From the NCBI RefSeq assembly GCF_022271435.1, contig NZ_JAFIQY010000003.1, positions 186,001-250,000 of the forward strand: a DNA stretch of 64,000 bases, read 5' to 3'. The notes beneath the pieces are model-generated. The model did no database searches and was not told the origin of the DNA. It was given only the letters and a program-made list of their open reading frames with translations. This document shows positions 38,601 to 46,408 of this stretch, one piece after another. Numbering within the stretch: position 1 is the first letter of the stretch; each line of letters opens with the position of its first letter. This stretch comes from Streptomyces monomycini (GTDB lineage: Bacteria > Actinomycetota > Actinomycetes > Streptomycetales > Streptomycetaceae). The position numbers were made by a program, and so were the translations under genes.

Positions 38601-39691
38601 TCCTCCAGCACGGGCCGCCCGTTGCCGTAGCCGAAGGAGACCTGCTCGAACTCGACGGTGGCCGGCGCGTCGGCGGGGAGTTCCAGCGCGTCCTGGCGCT
38701 CTTCGATCATCGGCTCGGTGTCGACGAGCTCGAAGACGCGCTCCACGCCGGCCCGTGCCTGCTGCCCGACGGTCAGCATCATCGCGAGCATCCGCACGGG
38801 CGCGACGAGCTGCGCGAGATAGGTGGAGAAGGCGACGAAGGTGCCGAGGGTGATCTGCCCGTTGGTGGCCAGCCAGCCGCCGAGGGCCAGCATGGCGACC
38901 TGCCCGAGCGAGGGCACGGCCTGGAGGGCGGGGGTGTAGCGGGCGTTCATCCGTACGGTACGGAGCCGGCCGGCGAAGAGGCGGCGGCTGACCGTACGCA
39001 GCTTGCCGGTCTCCTGTTCCTCCTGGCCGAAGCCCTTGACGACGCGGACGCCGGAGACCGCGCCGTCGACGACGCCCGCGACCGCGGCGGCCTGGCCCTG
39101 CGCGTACCAGGTGGCGGGGTAGAGACGGTCGCGGCTGCGCTGGGCGATGAACCACAGCGCGGGGGCGACGGCCAGGGCGACGAGGGTGAGCAGCGGGGAG
39201 AGCACCACCATCACGACCAGCGAGATCGCGAAGAGCAGTACGTTCCCGATCATCATCGGCAGCATGAACAGCAGGCTCTGGATGAGCTGCAGATCGCTGG
39301 TGGCCCGGCCGACGACCTGGCCGGTGCTCAGTTCGTCCTGACGGTGCCCGTCCAGCCGCGCGATCGACCGGAACATCCGGGTGCGCAGGTCGTGCTGGAC
39401 GTCGAGGGCCAGCCGTCCGCCGTAGTAGCGGCGTACGTACGTCAGCGCGTAGACGGCGAGCGCGGCGACGATCAGCAGCGTCGCCCACGGGGCGAGCGGA
39501 CGGTCGTGGCTGACGATGACATCATCGATTATCAGCTTCGGAATGAGCGGGACGAGAGCCATCACGCCCATTCCGGCGAGTGACGAGCCGAGTGCGAGCA
39601 GTACGTCCTTCTTGTACTGCCAGCACAGGCGCGTCAGCCGCCGCGCCCAGCCGCCGCCTTTTTCCGATGGACCGCTCCGCGTCCCCGTCAC
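35693..39691 (-). CDS. Fused double ABC exporter (TMD-NBD-TMD-NBD)
   Basis: A 1332-residue type IV exporter in which two half-transporters, usually separate genes in Streptomyces, are one polypeptide. Half 1: six helices, Walker A VGTSGSGKST with K385, LTLSGGQRQRVALARAI, VLDDATSAVD. Half 2: six helices from about residue 710, Walker A VGETGAGKST with K1127, NLSAGQRQLLALARAELV, LLLDEATAALD. The signature of half 2 is LSAGQ and half 1 has Asp where half 2 has the catalytic Glu (LDDATS against LDEATA), suggesting asymmetric sites. A GTG start follows GGGAGG. The linker (about residues 590-660) is Gly/Glu/Thr-rich and NBD2 carries a Ser/Asp-rich insert just before its Walker A. The substrate, lipid or drug, is unknown. 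Confidence 0.9.
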   Translation of the reverse strand: MTGTRSGPSEKGGGWARRLTRLCWQYKKDVLLALGSSLAGMGVMALVPLIPKLIIDDVIVSHDRPLAPWATLLIVAALAVYALTYVRRYYGGRLALDVQHDLRTRMFRSIARLDGHRQDELSTGQVVGRATSDLQLIQSLLFMLPMMIGNVLLFAISLVVMVVLSPLLTLVALAVAPALWFIAQRSRDRLYPATWYAQGQAAAVAGVVDGAVSGVRVVKGFGQEEQETGKLRTVSRRLFAGRLRTVRMNARYTPALQAVPSLGQVAMLALGGWLATNGQITLGTFVAFSTYLAQLVAPVRMLAMMLTVGQQARAGVERVFELVDTEPMIEERQDALELPADAPATVEFEQVSFGYGNGRPVLEDFSLRIEPGETVAVVGTSGSGKSTVSLLLPRFYDATAGRVLVGGHDVRDLSLASLRAAIGLVPENSFLFSDSLRDNIAYGTPDATDEQIRIAARAAQADGFISALPDGYDTEVGEQGLTLSGGQRQRVALARAILTDPRLLVLDDATSAVDARVEHDIHEALRGVMAGRTTLLIAHRASTLALADRVAVLDGGRLVDIGTREELESRCELYRRLLTDPEELGGTGEPVGTGETGGIDEPGGIDELEGSGKLGGTSPGRPGFGGESAASGLLERPVTADSGAVAPPTAAPDHRVNGITPYLWKRAETEADTEPGMSADPELLARVAALPPATDTPDIDEERAARPEKSYGLRRLLRGFGGPLAVALALVAVDAVAGLLLPVLIRHGIDDGVRRAQLAGVWTAAGLALFVVLVQWAAQIGSNRMTGRTGERVLYSLRVKIFAQLQRLGLDYYERELTGKIMTRMTTDVDALSTFLQTGLVTAVVSVLTFFGILVALLVIDVQLALVVFATLPPLVIGTYFFRKQSVKAYELARERISVVNGDLQESVAGLRIVQAFRRERSGADRFAERSHAYRAARVRGQFLISVYFPFVQLLSSAAAALVLIVGAGRVGDGTLTAGALVAYLLYIDLFFAPVQQLSQVFDGYQQAAVSLGRIQELLREPTTTPQAENPRAVRELAGEITFEDVHFRYGGADSETAAGTVTEASGASRSSDSSDSSDSSNSSDSPEGSKVSTASDGSTVTALSGIDLTIPAGQTVAFVGETGAGKSTLVKLVARFYDPTAGTVRVDGTDLRELDLTGYRHRLGVVPQESYLFPGTVRDAIAYGRPDATDAEVEAAARAVGAHDMIAGLDGGYLHEVAERGRNLSAGQRQLLALARAELVDPDILLLDEATAALDLATESAVNEATDRLSGRRTTLVVAHRLTTAARADRVVVLAHGRVAEDGTHAELLARGGRYAELWRTFTGEEEPVAA

Positions 39692-39801
39692 GCGCTGCCT
39701 CCCGCGTCTCGTCGTTCACCAGGAGGCACCAACGCCGTGGGCAGCGGATTTCATCCCGCCGCAACGATCGGGAACGGGAAAACCTTTGACGCCGTCAACG
39801 G

Positions 39802-41112
39802 TCAGTGGCCGCCGGGCCGCACCGTCAGGCTGTACAGGCGGGTGATCTGCTTCGCGCTCTCGTTGTCGTCGCTGACCAGGAGGACGCGCACCCGTCCGCC
39901 GGGCGCGCGGCCGGTGATCGCCATGCCCTCGATGTTGTCCAGCAGCGGATTGGCCTGCGGCTGGTGCGCGGGGGCGCCCAGGGAAGGGCAGGCGCCGAGA
40001 TCGGCGAGGAGCTTCTTGCGGGCGGGGCGTACGGCCTTGCCGCCCGGCAGCCCGCCGACGCCGCTGACGTCGCTCGCCCGGCGCGGGTCGGCGAGGTAGA
40101 GGCGGACCGTGTTGCCGACGCCGGCGGTGAAGCCGCGTTCCAGGACGAGCAGCCGGCCGTCGGGGAGCGCGGCGATCTCGGAGACGCCCAGTCCGGCGTC
40201 CACCGGGTACGCGTACTGCCGGCCCAGCCGGTACGGGGTGGGCCGGGAGCCGGAGCCCTGCCGCTGCCAGGTCTGGAAGCGCAGCAGGGGGCGGTTGGCG
40301 CTGTCCTTGCCGTCGCCGGTGAGCTGTCCTTCCATGGCGGCGGTCAGTGTGCCGCTGCCGGTTTCGAGCGTAAGGCCCTCGAAGGTCTGGTTGGACCGGG
40401 CGCGCCCGGCCGGCTCGACCTGGAGCGGCTTGGGGAGGGGCAGCCGCCCGAGGAGCGCGCCGGAACGGTCGTACCGTCGTACGGAAGGTTCCGTCTCGGA
40501 CGAGACGAGGTAGCGCCCGCCCGGTTCGACGGCCAGGCCCTCGGCGTCGAGGGCGGCGCCCTTCTCGTCGGTGATCTTGGCTGCCCGTACCGGCCGGTGG
40601 CTCCGGCCGTCCAAGCCGATCAGTACGGAACGGTCGGAGAGGGCGGCGAGGGTGCCGTCGGTGTCGCGGGTGAGGGCGGAGAGGTTGCCCACGAAGGTGC
40701 CCTGGAAGGTGGTTTTGTCCAGGGCGTCGGAGTAGCGGTCGAGGGAGACGGACGGAGAGCAGGGGTGTCCGCCTGCGGCCGAGGAGCGGTCGTTCTGGCC
40801 CGAGGGGGCAGAGGAGCCCGAGAGGCCCGAGGAGTCCGAAGAGCCCGAAGAGGAGCCCGAGGAGTCCGAGGTCCGGCCGCCCGTGGTTGAAGGGTGACCA
40901 CCGCTCTTGTCCGTACGTGCCGACGCGGCGGACGCGCCCGGTCCCGCGGCGGACGAGTCGGTCCGGCCGGCGGTGGCCGAGGCGGCCGAGTCCGCGGCGG
41001 TCGATGCCGCCCGGTCCGGGTCCGCCGCCGGTGCCCCCTCGGCGCACGCCGTGAGACAGCCGGCGGCCAGCACTGCTGCGGTGACACGGACAACCGCGGA
41101 ACGTACGCGCAC
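39802..41112 (-). CDS. Lipoprotein with phytase-like esterase domain
   Basis: A 436-residue secreted protein. The N-terminus MRVRSAVVRVTAAVLAAGCL has a lipobox around LAAGC/LTAC. About 100 residues of Ala/Ser/Gly follow, including GSSSGSSDSSGLSGSS, and then the phytase-like esterase fold (PF13449): FVGNLSALTRDTDGTLAALS, LDAEGLAVEPGGRYLVSSE, QTFEGLTLETGSGTL, LGVSEIAALPDGRLLVLERG and NIEGMAITG. These form a beta-propeller-like hydrolase; the substrate is unknown. It is followed by the ABC exporter gene 110 bp away on the same strand. Confidence 0.8.
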   Translation of the reverse strand: MRVRSAVVRVTAAVLAAGCLTACAEGAPAADPDRAASTAADSAASATAGRTDSSAAGPGASAASARTDKSGGHPSTTGGRTSDSSGSSSGSSDSSGLSGSSAPSGQNDRSSAAGGHPCSPSVSLDRYSDALDKTTFQGTFVGNLSALTRDTDGTLAALSDRSVLIGLDGRSHRPVRAAKITDEKGAALDAEGLAVEPGGRYLVSSETEPSVRRYDRSGALLGRLPLPKPLQVEPAGRARSNQTFEGLTLETGSGTLTAAMEGQLTGDGKDSANRPLLRFQTWQRQGSGSRPTPYRLGRQYAYPVDAGLGVSEIAALPDGRLLVLERGFTAGVGNTVRLYLADPRRASDVSGVGGLPGGKAVRPARKKLLADLGACPSLGAPAHQPQANPLLDNIEGMAITGRAPGGRVRVLLVSDDNESAKQITRLYSLTVRPGGH

Positions 41113-41208
41113 GAGGGGTCCTCCCGTTCGTCGACGCCCGGGGGCAGGCGTGCCCCCGGGATGCGGGCAGGCCCCGACGCGGGCACGCCCCAGTGTCGAC
41201 CCTTCCCC

Positions 41209-42918
41209 TCAGCGGCGCGCCGCGAGCACCCTTCGGACAATCGGGCCCGCCGCGTCGCCGCCGTGACCACCCTGCTGGACGACCGCGGCCGCCGCGGCGT
41301 CGTTGCGGTAACCGAGGAACCAACTGTTGGCGTCGCCCTGGCCGTCGGCCTCCGCCGAACCGGTCTTCGCGCCGATGTCGCCGCTGAGTCCGGCCATCGC
41401 CCGCGCGCCGGTGCCGCTCACGGCCGTACGCCGCATCATGGCCCGCAGTTGCGCGGCGACCGAGGGAGGAAGCGCGCGGCTCGCGTGGGCGACCGGCCGG
41501 CCGTCCAGTTCCGGCGAGACCAGGACGGGCTGGGAGAAGTACCCGGCCTTGGCGGTGGCGGCCACGGACGCCATGTTCAGCGGGTTGGCCTGGACGCGGC
41601 CCTGGCCGATGAGCGCCGCCGGGGTGTCCGCGCCGTCGCTCTGCGGCACGCTGCCGTCGAACGTCGGAATCCCGGCCTTCCAGTCCTTGCCGAGTCCGAA
41701 GACTTCCTGCGCTTCGTTGCTCAGGTCCGTGCCCGAGAGGCGGTCGGCCAGGCCGATGAAGGCGGTGTTGCAGGAGCGCGCGAAACTGTCGGAGAACGTG
41801 CCGCCGCTGATCGCGAACATGCCCTGGTTGTGGAACGAGCGCCCGCCCGCCGAGGCGTACTTCGGGCACTCCACGCTCTTGCCCGCGGAGACCAGGCCCT
41901 TCTCCATCAGCATCGCGGCCGTGACGACCTTCATCGTGGAGCCGGGCGCCAGCCGTCCCTGGAAGGCCGCGTTGAACTGGTCCGTACGGTGATTGGCCAC
42001 CGCGAGGATGTCTCCGCTGCCCGGCTTGACCACGACGACCGACGCCTGGCGGTAGTCCTTGACCGCCGCTTCGGCCGCGCGCTGCACGTTCACGTCCAGC
42101 GTCGTGCGCAGCGTTCCTTCGCGGCCCTTGACGATGGTGTGCAGCGTCTTGCCCGGCTCGCCGCTTTCGCTCGTCACGCGTACTTCGATGCCCTGGACGC
42201 CGCCCGCCTTCTCCCCGTAGCTCTCCCGGAGGGCGGGCAGGACGGCGCCGAGCGAGGGGAGGGCCTCGGCGTCCAGTTCCGCGCCGTTACGGTCGACCGC
42301 CTTGACGGGCGGCGCGCCGCCGGAGCCGGTCTGCAGGCTCTCGCCGCGGTGCAGGGCCGGGTGGACCACGGTGGGCTGCCAGTCGACGAGCGCCTTGCCG
42401 GTGGTCTTGCCGCGTACGACGCGCAGCGCGGAATCGTACGACCAGGTGGCGTGCTCCGGTCCGCCCTTGCCCTCGGCCTCTGCCTTGTCCTCGGCCGTGT
42501 CCTCGTCCTTGCTCTCGGCCTTGCCCTTGTCCTTGTCCTTGCCTACCGAGAGTTCGGCGGTGACGTGGAAGGGGACTTTCGCACCGTCGCTCCGGCCGGC
42601 CTCGAAGGTCACCTTCGACACCCGGGCCTCGTCGTGGAAGCCGGTCAGCGCCTGGCGTGCGCCCTCGGCGTTGTCGGTGAGGAGGGCGGCGGACTCGGTA
42701 TCACCCTTGCTCCAGGCCGCGAGAAAGTCGCGCGCGGTGTCGCGTATTTCTTCCTCGCTCGGTGGGCCGGTCTGTCTGGAGGCGGTCGTACCGGCCGCTG
42801 TCCCGGACGTGCCGGAGTTGTCGGAGAACGCCTCGTAGACGTTGTACGCGCCCACGCCGGCCACACCCACCATCGCGGCGAAGACCCCGCCGACCACATA
42901 CTTCACACCCGTACGCAC
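41209..42918 (-). CDS. Penicillin-binding protein (class B, MecA-N-like domain)
   Basis: A 569-residue D,D-transpeptidase with one N-terminal membrane anchor (KYVVGGVFAAMVGVAGVGAY). Residues 50-170 form an NTF2-like MecA-N domain containing a Lys/Glu/Asp run (KDKDKGKAESKDEDTAEDK). The transpeptidase domain has S327-T-M-K330 in PGSTMKVV, S382-C-N384 in FARSCNTAFI and K518-T-G520 in GAKTGSAE, all three catalytic motifs. It cross-links peptidoglycan outside the membrane; Streptomyces has many such paralogues. The GTG start follows GGGAGGGG. Confidence 0.9.
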   Translation of the reverse strand: MRTGVKYVVGGVFAAMVGVAGVGAYNVYEAFSDNSGTSGTAAGTTASRQTGPPSEEEIRDTARDFLAAWSKGDTESAALLTDNAEGARQALTGFHDEARVSKVTFEAGRSDGAKVPFHVTAELSVGKDKDKGKAESKDEDTAEDKAEAEGKGGPEHATWSYDSALRVVRGKTTGKALVDWQPTVVHPALHRGESLQTGSGGAPPVKAVDRNGAELDAEALPSLGAVLPALRESYGEKAGGVQGIEVRVTSESGEPGKTLHTIVKGREGTLRTTLDVNVQRAAEAAVKDYRQASVVVVKPGSGDILAVANHRTDQFNAAFQGRLAPGSTMKVVTAAMLMEKGLVSAGKSVECPKYASAGGRSFHNQGMFAISGGTFSDSFARSCNTAFIGLADRLSGTDLSNEAQEVFGLGKDWKAGIPTFDGSVPQSDGADTPAALIGQGRVQANPLNMASVAATAKAGYFSQPVLVSPELDGRPVAHASRALPPSVAAQLRAMMRRTAVSGTGARAMAGLSGDIGAKTGSAEADGQGDANSWFLGYRNDAAAAAVVQQGGHGGDAAGPIVRRVLAARR

Positions 42919-43123
42919 AGTTCCCCTCCCAGGTCAGACACACCGTGCGTGTCCGGACACTATGTGACGGAAGCGGTCACAGATGTCTCGTTCAGGGGAC
43001 GGATTGGTCACTTTCGGTCCAGACCAATGGCCCAGATCGATGCCTCAAATCGATGCCTCAGGTCAGTGGCCCAGGCCAGTGCCCCAGACCAGTGCCCCAG
43101 AGCAGCGACCAGAGCCCACTCGA
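42919..43123. other. Upstream region of the penicillin-binding protein gene
   Basis: A 200-bp non-coding stretch with recurring words CCCAGATCGATGCCTCA and GTGCCCCAGACCA. No clear promoter or gene is recognised. Confidence 0.4.
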
Positions 43124-43171
43124 CCAGCGATCCGGCCAGCGATCCGCCCAGCGATCCGCCCAGCGACCGAA
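43124..43171. repeat. 12-bp tandem repeat CCAGCGATCCGS
   Basis: Three near-identical copies of CCAGCGATCCGG/C and a fourth degenerate copy (43124, 43136, 43148, 43160), in the gap between the GH65 terminator and the penicillin-binding protein gene. Confidence 0.8.
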
Positions 43172-43192
43172 TCATTGACTGCGTCAAAGAAA

Positions 43193-43260
43193 AACGGCCC
43201 GGATCGCCGCGTCACCGATACGTCATCTACGTCATCGACACGCCGTCGATCCGGGCCGTT
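43193..43260 (-). terminator. GH65 gene terminator with T-tract
   Basis: Perfect 14-bp arms (AACGGCCCGGATCG at 43193-43206 and its complement at 43247-43260) around a 40-nt loop containing a TACGTCATC direct repeat. On the minus strand the stem runs into TTTTTCTTT. It lies 27 bp beyond the GH65 stop codon. Confidence 0.8.
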
Positions 43261-43287
43261 CCGCGGGAGGGCCTGAACCGCTCTGGG

Positions 43288-46203
43288 CTACTCCCCCGCC
43301 ACCGGCCCCGCGGCCTTCTGTACCGTCAGCTCCGCGAGCCCTGGGCGCCGGCCGTCCTTCGCCGCGTCGGCACCGTGCACCGTGAGCCGTACGTAGCGGG
43401 CCGTCGTACGCCCGTCGTACCCGGTGCCGTACCAGTGCTTGCCGTCGGTCGAGACCTGCGCCACGTACGAGGCGGGCTCACCGCCCTTCCAGTGCGGGGA
43501 GATTTGCCCGATCCGTGACGACTTACCGAGGTCGACGGTCAGGGTGCCGTCGGGACCGTCCGGCGTCCAGGAGGTGGCCGCGTTGCCGTCCACCGCGGCG
43601 CCCGCGTACATACCGGGCTCCTCCGAGGTGGCTCGCGCCGTGGCGCACCGGGCCGCGTTGTCCGTAGCCGCGAGGTCGGGGCGCCGGGTCTTGAGCGTCA
43701 GTGGTACGCCACGACTCACCACCCGCTCCCCCTCCGGCGCCTCGACGCGCATCGGCGCGCCCGCTGTCAGCCGTACCGTCGTGCTGTGCGCGCCGATCTC
43801 CACGTCGTACGTGCGTCCCTGCCAGCGCAGCCCGCGCAGCGTGACGCCGTCGGACAGCTGCGGCGGCAGCGTCGGGTCCAGGTGGACCCGGTCCTCGCGC
43901 ATCCGCATTCCGGTCAGCCCGTTGGTGAAGGTCTGCAGGAAACCGCCCTTGCCGGTGAGGAAGTCCTGCGCGGGTGATCCGGCGTGCGGGTCGCCCGCGC
44001 CGGCCTTGTCGCCGCGCGCTTCGGAGAACTGGTGGAAGGCGCCGCGTACGAACGGCTTGATGGAACGCATCATGTACGTGTACGTCGAGCAGCCCGGCTC
44101 ACCGGCTCCGGCGGCGGCGACGGCGTGCACCGAGTCGGTCATGGCCGGGCCGTCCGGGTCGGTGAGGCCGGCGTAGTGGTCGAGCGTGCCGACCCTGGCC
44201 CGCTGCGACATCGGCCATTCCAGCGGGTACATGAGCAGGACGGTGTCGGCCTGCTTGATCATCGTGTTCTTGTAGCCGTCGTACTGCTGGAAGACGTCGT
44301 TCTTCGCGTCGTACGGGATGCGGATGCGGTCGGCGATGTCCTTCCACGCGGCGGGGGCGGACTCGCCGAGGAGCGCGGCGGTGCGTCCGGCGTTGCGCAG
44401 CGCGGTGACCGCGCCGGCGTTGGTGAAGACGCCGTCGTCCACGCCGTTGCTGTACTCGTCCGGACCGGCGACGTTTTTGATCGAGTAGCTGCCGTCGGCG
44501 TTACGGGTGACGCGCGAGGCCCAGAATTCCGCGATGCCCTTCAGCACCGGCCAGCCGCGTTCGCGCAGCCAGGTGATGTCCTTGGTGGCGAGGTAGTACT
44601 GCCAGGCGGCCAGGGACACGTCGCCCATCAGATGGTTCTGCGTCTTGCAGTGCGGCGGATCCCAGCTGTGGCACTCGTTCCAGAGGTCGCCCTTGCTGCC
44701 GCTGGTCCACGGGTAGAACAGGCCCTTGTAGCCCAGCTTCTTCGCGTTGGCGGCGGCTCCGGCCCGGGTCTTGTAGCGGTAGTCCACGACGGACTTGGCC
44801 AGGTCGGGGTGGGCGGCCAGGAGTCCCGGGTACATCCAGGTCTCGGCGTCCCAGAAGATTTCGCCCGCGTAGTTGTCGCTGGTCAGTCCGGCCGGGCTGA
44901 TGCTGTCGCTGCTGCCGGGACGGGTGCTGGACAGCAGGCCGTACTGTGCCGCGCGCACCCACGCCTGTAGGTCGCGTTGTCCGCGTCCCTTCACTTCTAC
45001 ATCGCTGCGCCACAGTTTCCGCCAGGCGGCGGCGTGCTTGCGGTACAGGGCGTCCCAGCCTTGGTCCGCGGCCCGCTGCGCGGCGGCGGTCGCGGCAGCG
45101 CGCGGAGTGCGGGAGGTGAGGGCCGTGTCGACACCGACGTACTTGGCCAGCTCGTAGGAGCGCCCGGCCCGTACGGGGAACGTCACGCTCTGCTGATTGC
45201 TCAAGTCCTTGGCCGCGCCCGCGTCTCCGCCCGCGCCCTTCCGCGCGCCCTCGCGCCGTGTCGTCGTTTGCTGCGCGTTCACGTCCTGCGGGCGGACCTG
45301 AGAGCCGGGGCGCAGGGCCGAGGCGATGGCGCCGTCCGTCTTCGTACCGTCCGTACGGAAGGTGACGTCCATCGTGCGGCCGCCCGGCCGCGCACCGCCG
45401 CCGGTCTGCTTCATACGGCGCGCGCCGCGTCCGTCGAGACGGTCGGTGACGGTGGCCCGGCCGCCCCAGTGCGGCGTCATGCGCAGCCGTACGGCGCCGG
45501 TGTGGGCGCTGGTGCGGTCCGCGAGTACGTCGTACACGAGGTCGGTGACACGGCCGTCGGCGGCCGTCCAGGTCAGTGACGTACGGACCAGGCCGCAGCG
45601 GATGAACTGCGTCTGGCGGTAGTTCGAGATGCGGCCCGCCGGGGTCGCGGAGTCGAAGGTCTGCGGGCGGTCGCCGGCGGCGGCGGTGACGTCGAGGCCG
45701 GTCCACGTCGGGAGCGCGGCGACGGCCTGGCGGCCCTTCAGGTTCTCCGGGCCGCGTGCGTAGAGGCCGGAGACGAAGGAACCGTCGTAGCGCGGCGTCT
45801 TCAGCGGCCAGCCGGTCGTCTCGCCGGGGGCCGTGTAGCCGGTGCCGTTGGGGGCTATCCGCTGGCCGAGGTAGCCGTTGCCGACGAAGGCGTGGTGGCC
45901 GTCCTTGGGGTCGATACGGGTGGCGGTGGGCGTCCAGCCGTCGCCGTCGTCCGTGGCGGAACGTTTCCCCTCGGAGGGCCGCGCGCTGGAACGTTCCAGA
46001 TCCCGCGGGGCGCAGGAGGCGCTGGACGGCTGGGCGGGCAGGGCGGGCCCGGCGGCCTGTGCCGCCGCTGCCGCCGAAGCGCCCGAAGCCGAAGTGGATG
46101 CCGGATCGGATGCAGGAGTGGTCGCCGACGCCGACGCCGGTGGCAGCGTCGTGACGAGGGCCCCCGCGAGGAGCGGGGCGATCAGTTTGGCCGAGTGAGT
46201 CAT
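43288..46203 (-). CDS. Secreted GH65 family glycoside hydrolase with C-terminal discoidin domain
   Basis: A 971-residue protein with a Sec signal (KLIAPLLAGALVTTLPPASA) and an Ala/Ser-rich spacer. The GH65 body shows HHAFVGNGYLGQRIAPNGTG, YAGEIFWDAETWMYPGLL, FYPWTSGSKGDLWNECHSWD and NVAGPDEYSNGVDD, where E583 is the expected general acid. The IFWDAETW and GPDEY context is that of acid trehalases and relatives, so extracellular trehalose or kojibiose-type hydrolysis is likely. The last 140 residues (ATSEEPGMYAGAAVDGNAATSW) are an F5/8C-type carbohydrate-binding domain. It is divergent from the ABC/YhgE/TetR operon, sharing operator-like sites. Confidence 0.87.
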   Translation of the reverse strand: MTHSAKLIAPLLAGALVTTLPPASASATTPASDPASTSASGASAAAAAQAAGPALPAQPSSASCAPRDLERSSARPSEGKRSATDDGDGWTPTATRIDPKDGHHAFVGNGYLGQRIAPNGTGYTAPGETTGWPLKTPRYDGSFVSGLYARGPENLKGRQAVAALPTWTGLDVTAAAGDRPQTFDSATPAGRISNYRQTQFIRCGLVRTSLTWTAADGRVTDLVYDVLADRTSAHTGAVRLRMTPHWGGRATVTDRLDGRGARRMKQTGGGARPGGRTMDVTFRTDGTKTDGAIASALRPGSQVRPQDVNAQQTTTRREGARKGAGGDAGAAKDLSNQQSVTFPVRAGRSYELAKYVGVDTALTSRTPRAAATAAAQRAADQGWDALYRKHAAAWRKLWRSDVEVKGRGQRDLQAWVRAAQYGLLSSTRPGSSDSISPAGLTSDNYAGEIFWDAETWMYPGLLAAHPDLAKSVVDYRYKTRAGAAANAKKLGYKGLFYPWTSGSKGDLWNECHSWDPPHCKTQNHLMGDVSLAAWQYYLATKDITWLRERGWPVLKGIAEFWASRVTRNADGSYSIKNVAGPDEYSNGVDDGVFTNAGAVTALRNAGRTAALLGESAPAAWKDIADRIRIPYDAKNDVFQQYDGYKNTMIKQADTVLLMYPLEWPMSQRARVGTLDHYAGLTDPDGPAMTDSVHAVAAAGAGEPGCSTYTYMMRSIKPFVRGAFHQFSEARGDKAGAGDPHAGSPAQDFLTGKGGFLQTFTNGLTGMRMREDRVHLDPTLPPQLSDGVTLRGLRWQGRTYDVEIGAHSTTVRLTAGAPMRVEAPEGERVVSRGVPLTLKTRRPDLAATDNAARCATARATSEEPGMYAGAAVDGNAATSWTPDGPDGTLTVDLGKSSRIGQISPHWKGGEPASYVAQVSTDGKHWYGTGYDGRTTARYVRLTVHGADAAKDGRRPGLAELTVQKAAGPVAGE

Positions 46204-46340
46204 CGGTCTCCGTCGCAAGTGTCCAACCGGTGCTGCCGTGCGCTCAGCACCACGGACCACACCGAGAACATCACCAACAAACGCCCCAAAAGCATCGGAG
46301 CGCCCCACCCGCCACATGACGGAGTTCACAGGATCGCGCG

Positions 46341-46393
46341 CTGATTGGTCAATAGCCCACTCCATACGGCACACTTTTAGACTGACCAGTCAG
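46341..46393. promoter_or_regulatory. Two TetR-type operator sites in the divergent region
   Basis: CTGACCAGTCAG (46382-46393) is a perfect CTGAC-N2-GTCAG inverted repeat; read on the other strand it is CTGACTGGTCAG, matching CTGATTGGTCAA (46341-46352) at 10 of 12 positions. They lie in the 205 bp between the GH65 gene and the ABC gene; TAGACT (46378-46383), a likely -10, overlaps the first. The TetR encoded at 49475 is the obvious candidate binder. Confidence 0.6.
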
Positions 46394-46408
46394 AACAAAG
46401 GAGGGGCC

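Noticed and set aside
36551..39583. 1010-codon + strand frame opposite the ABC exporter
   Set aside because: Antisense shadow; no domain, very high Val/Gly/Asp content.
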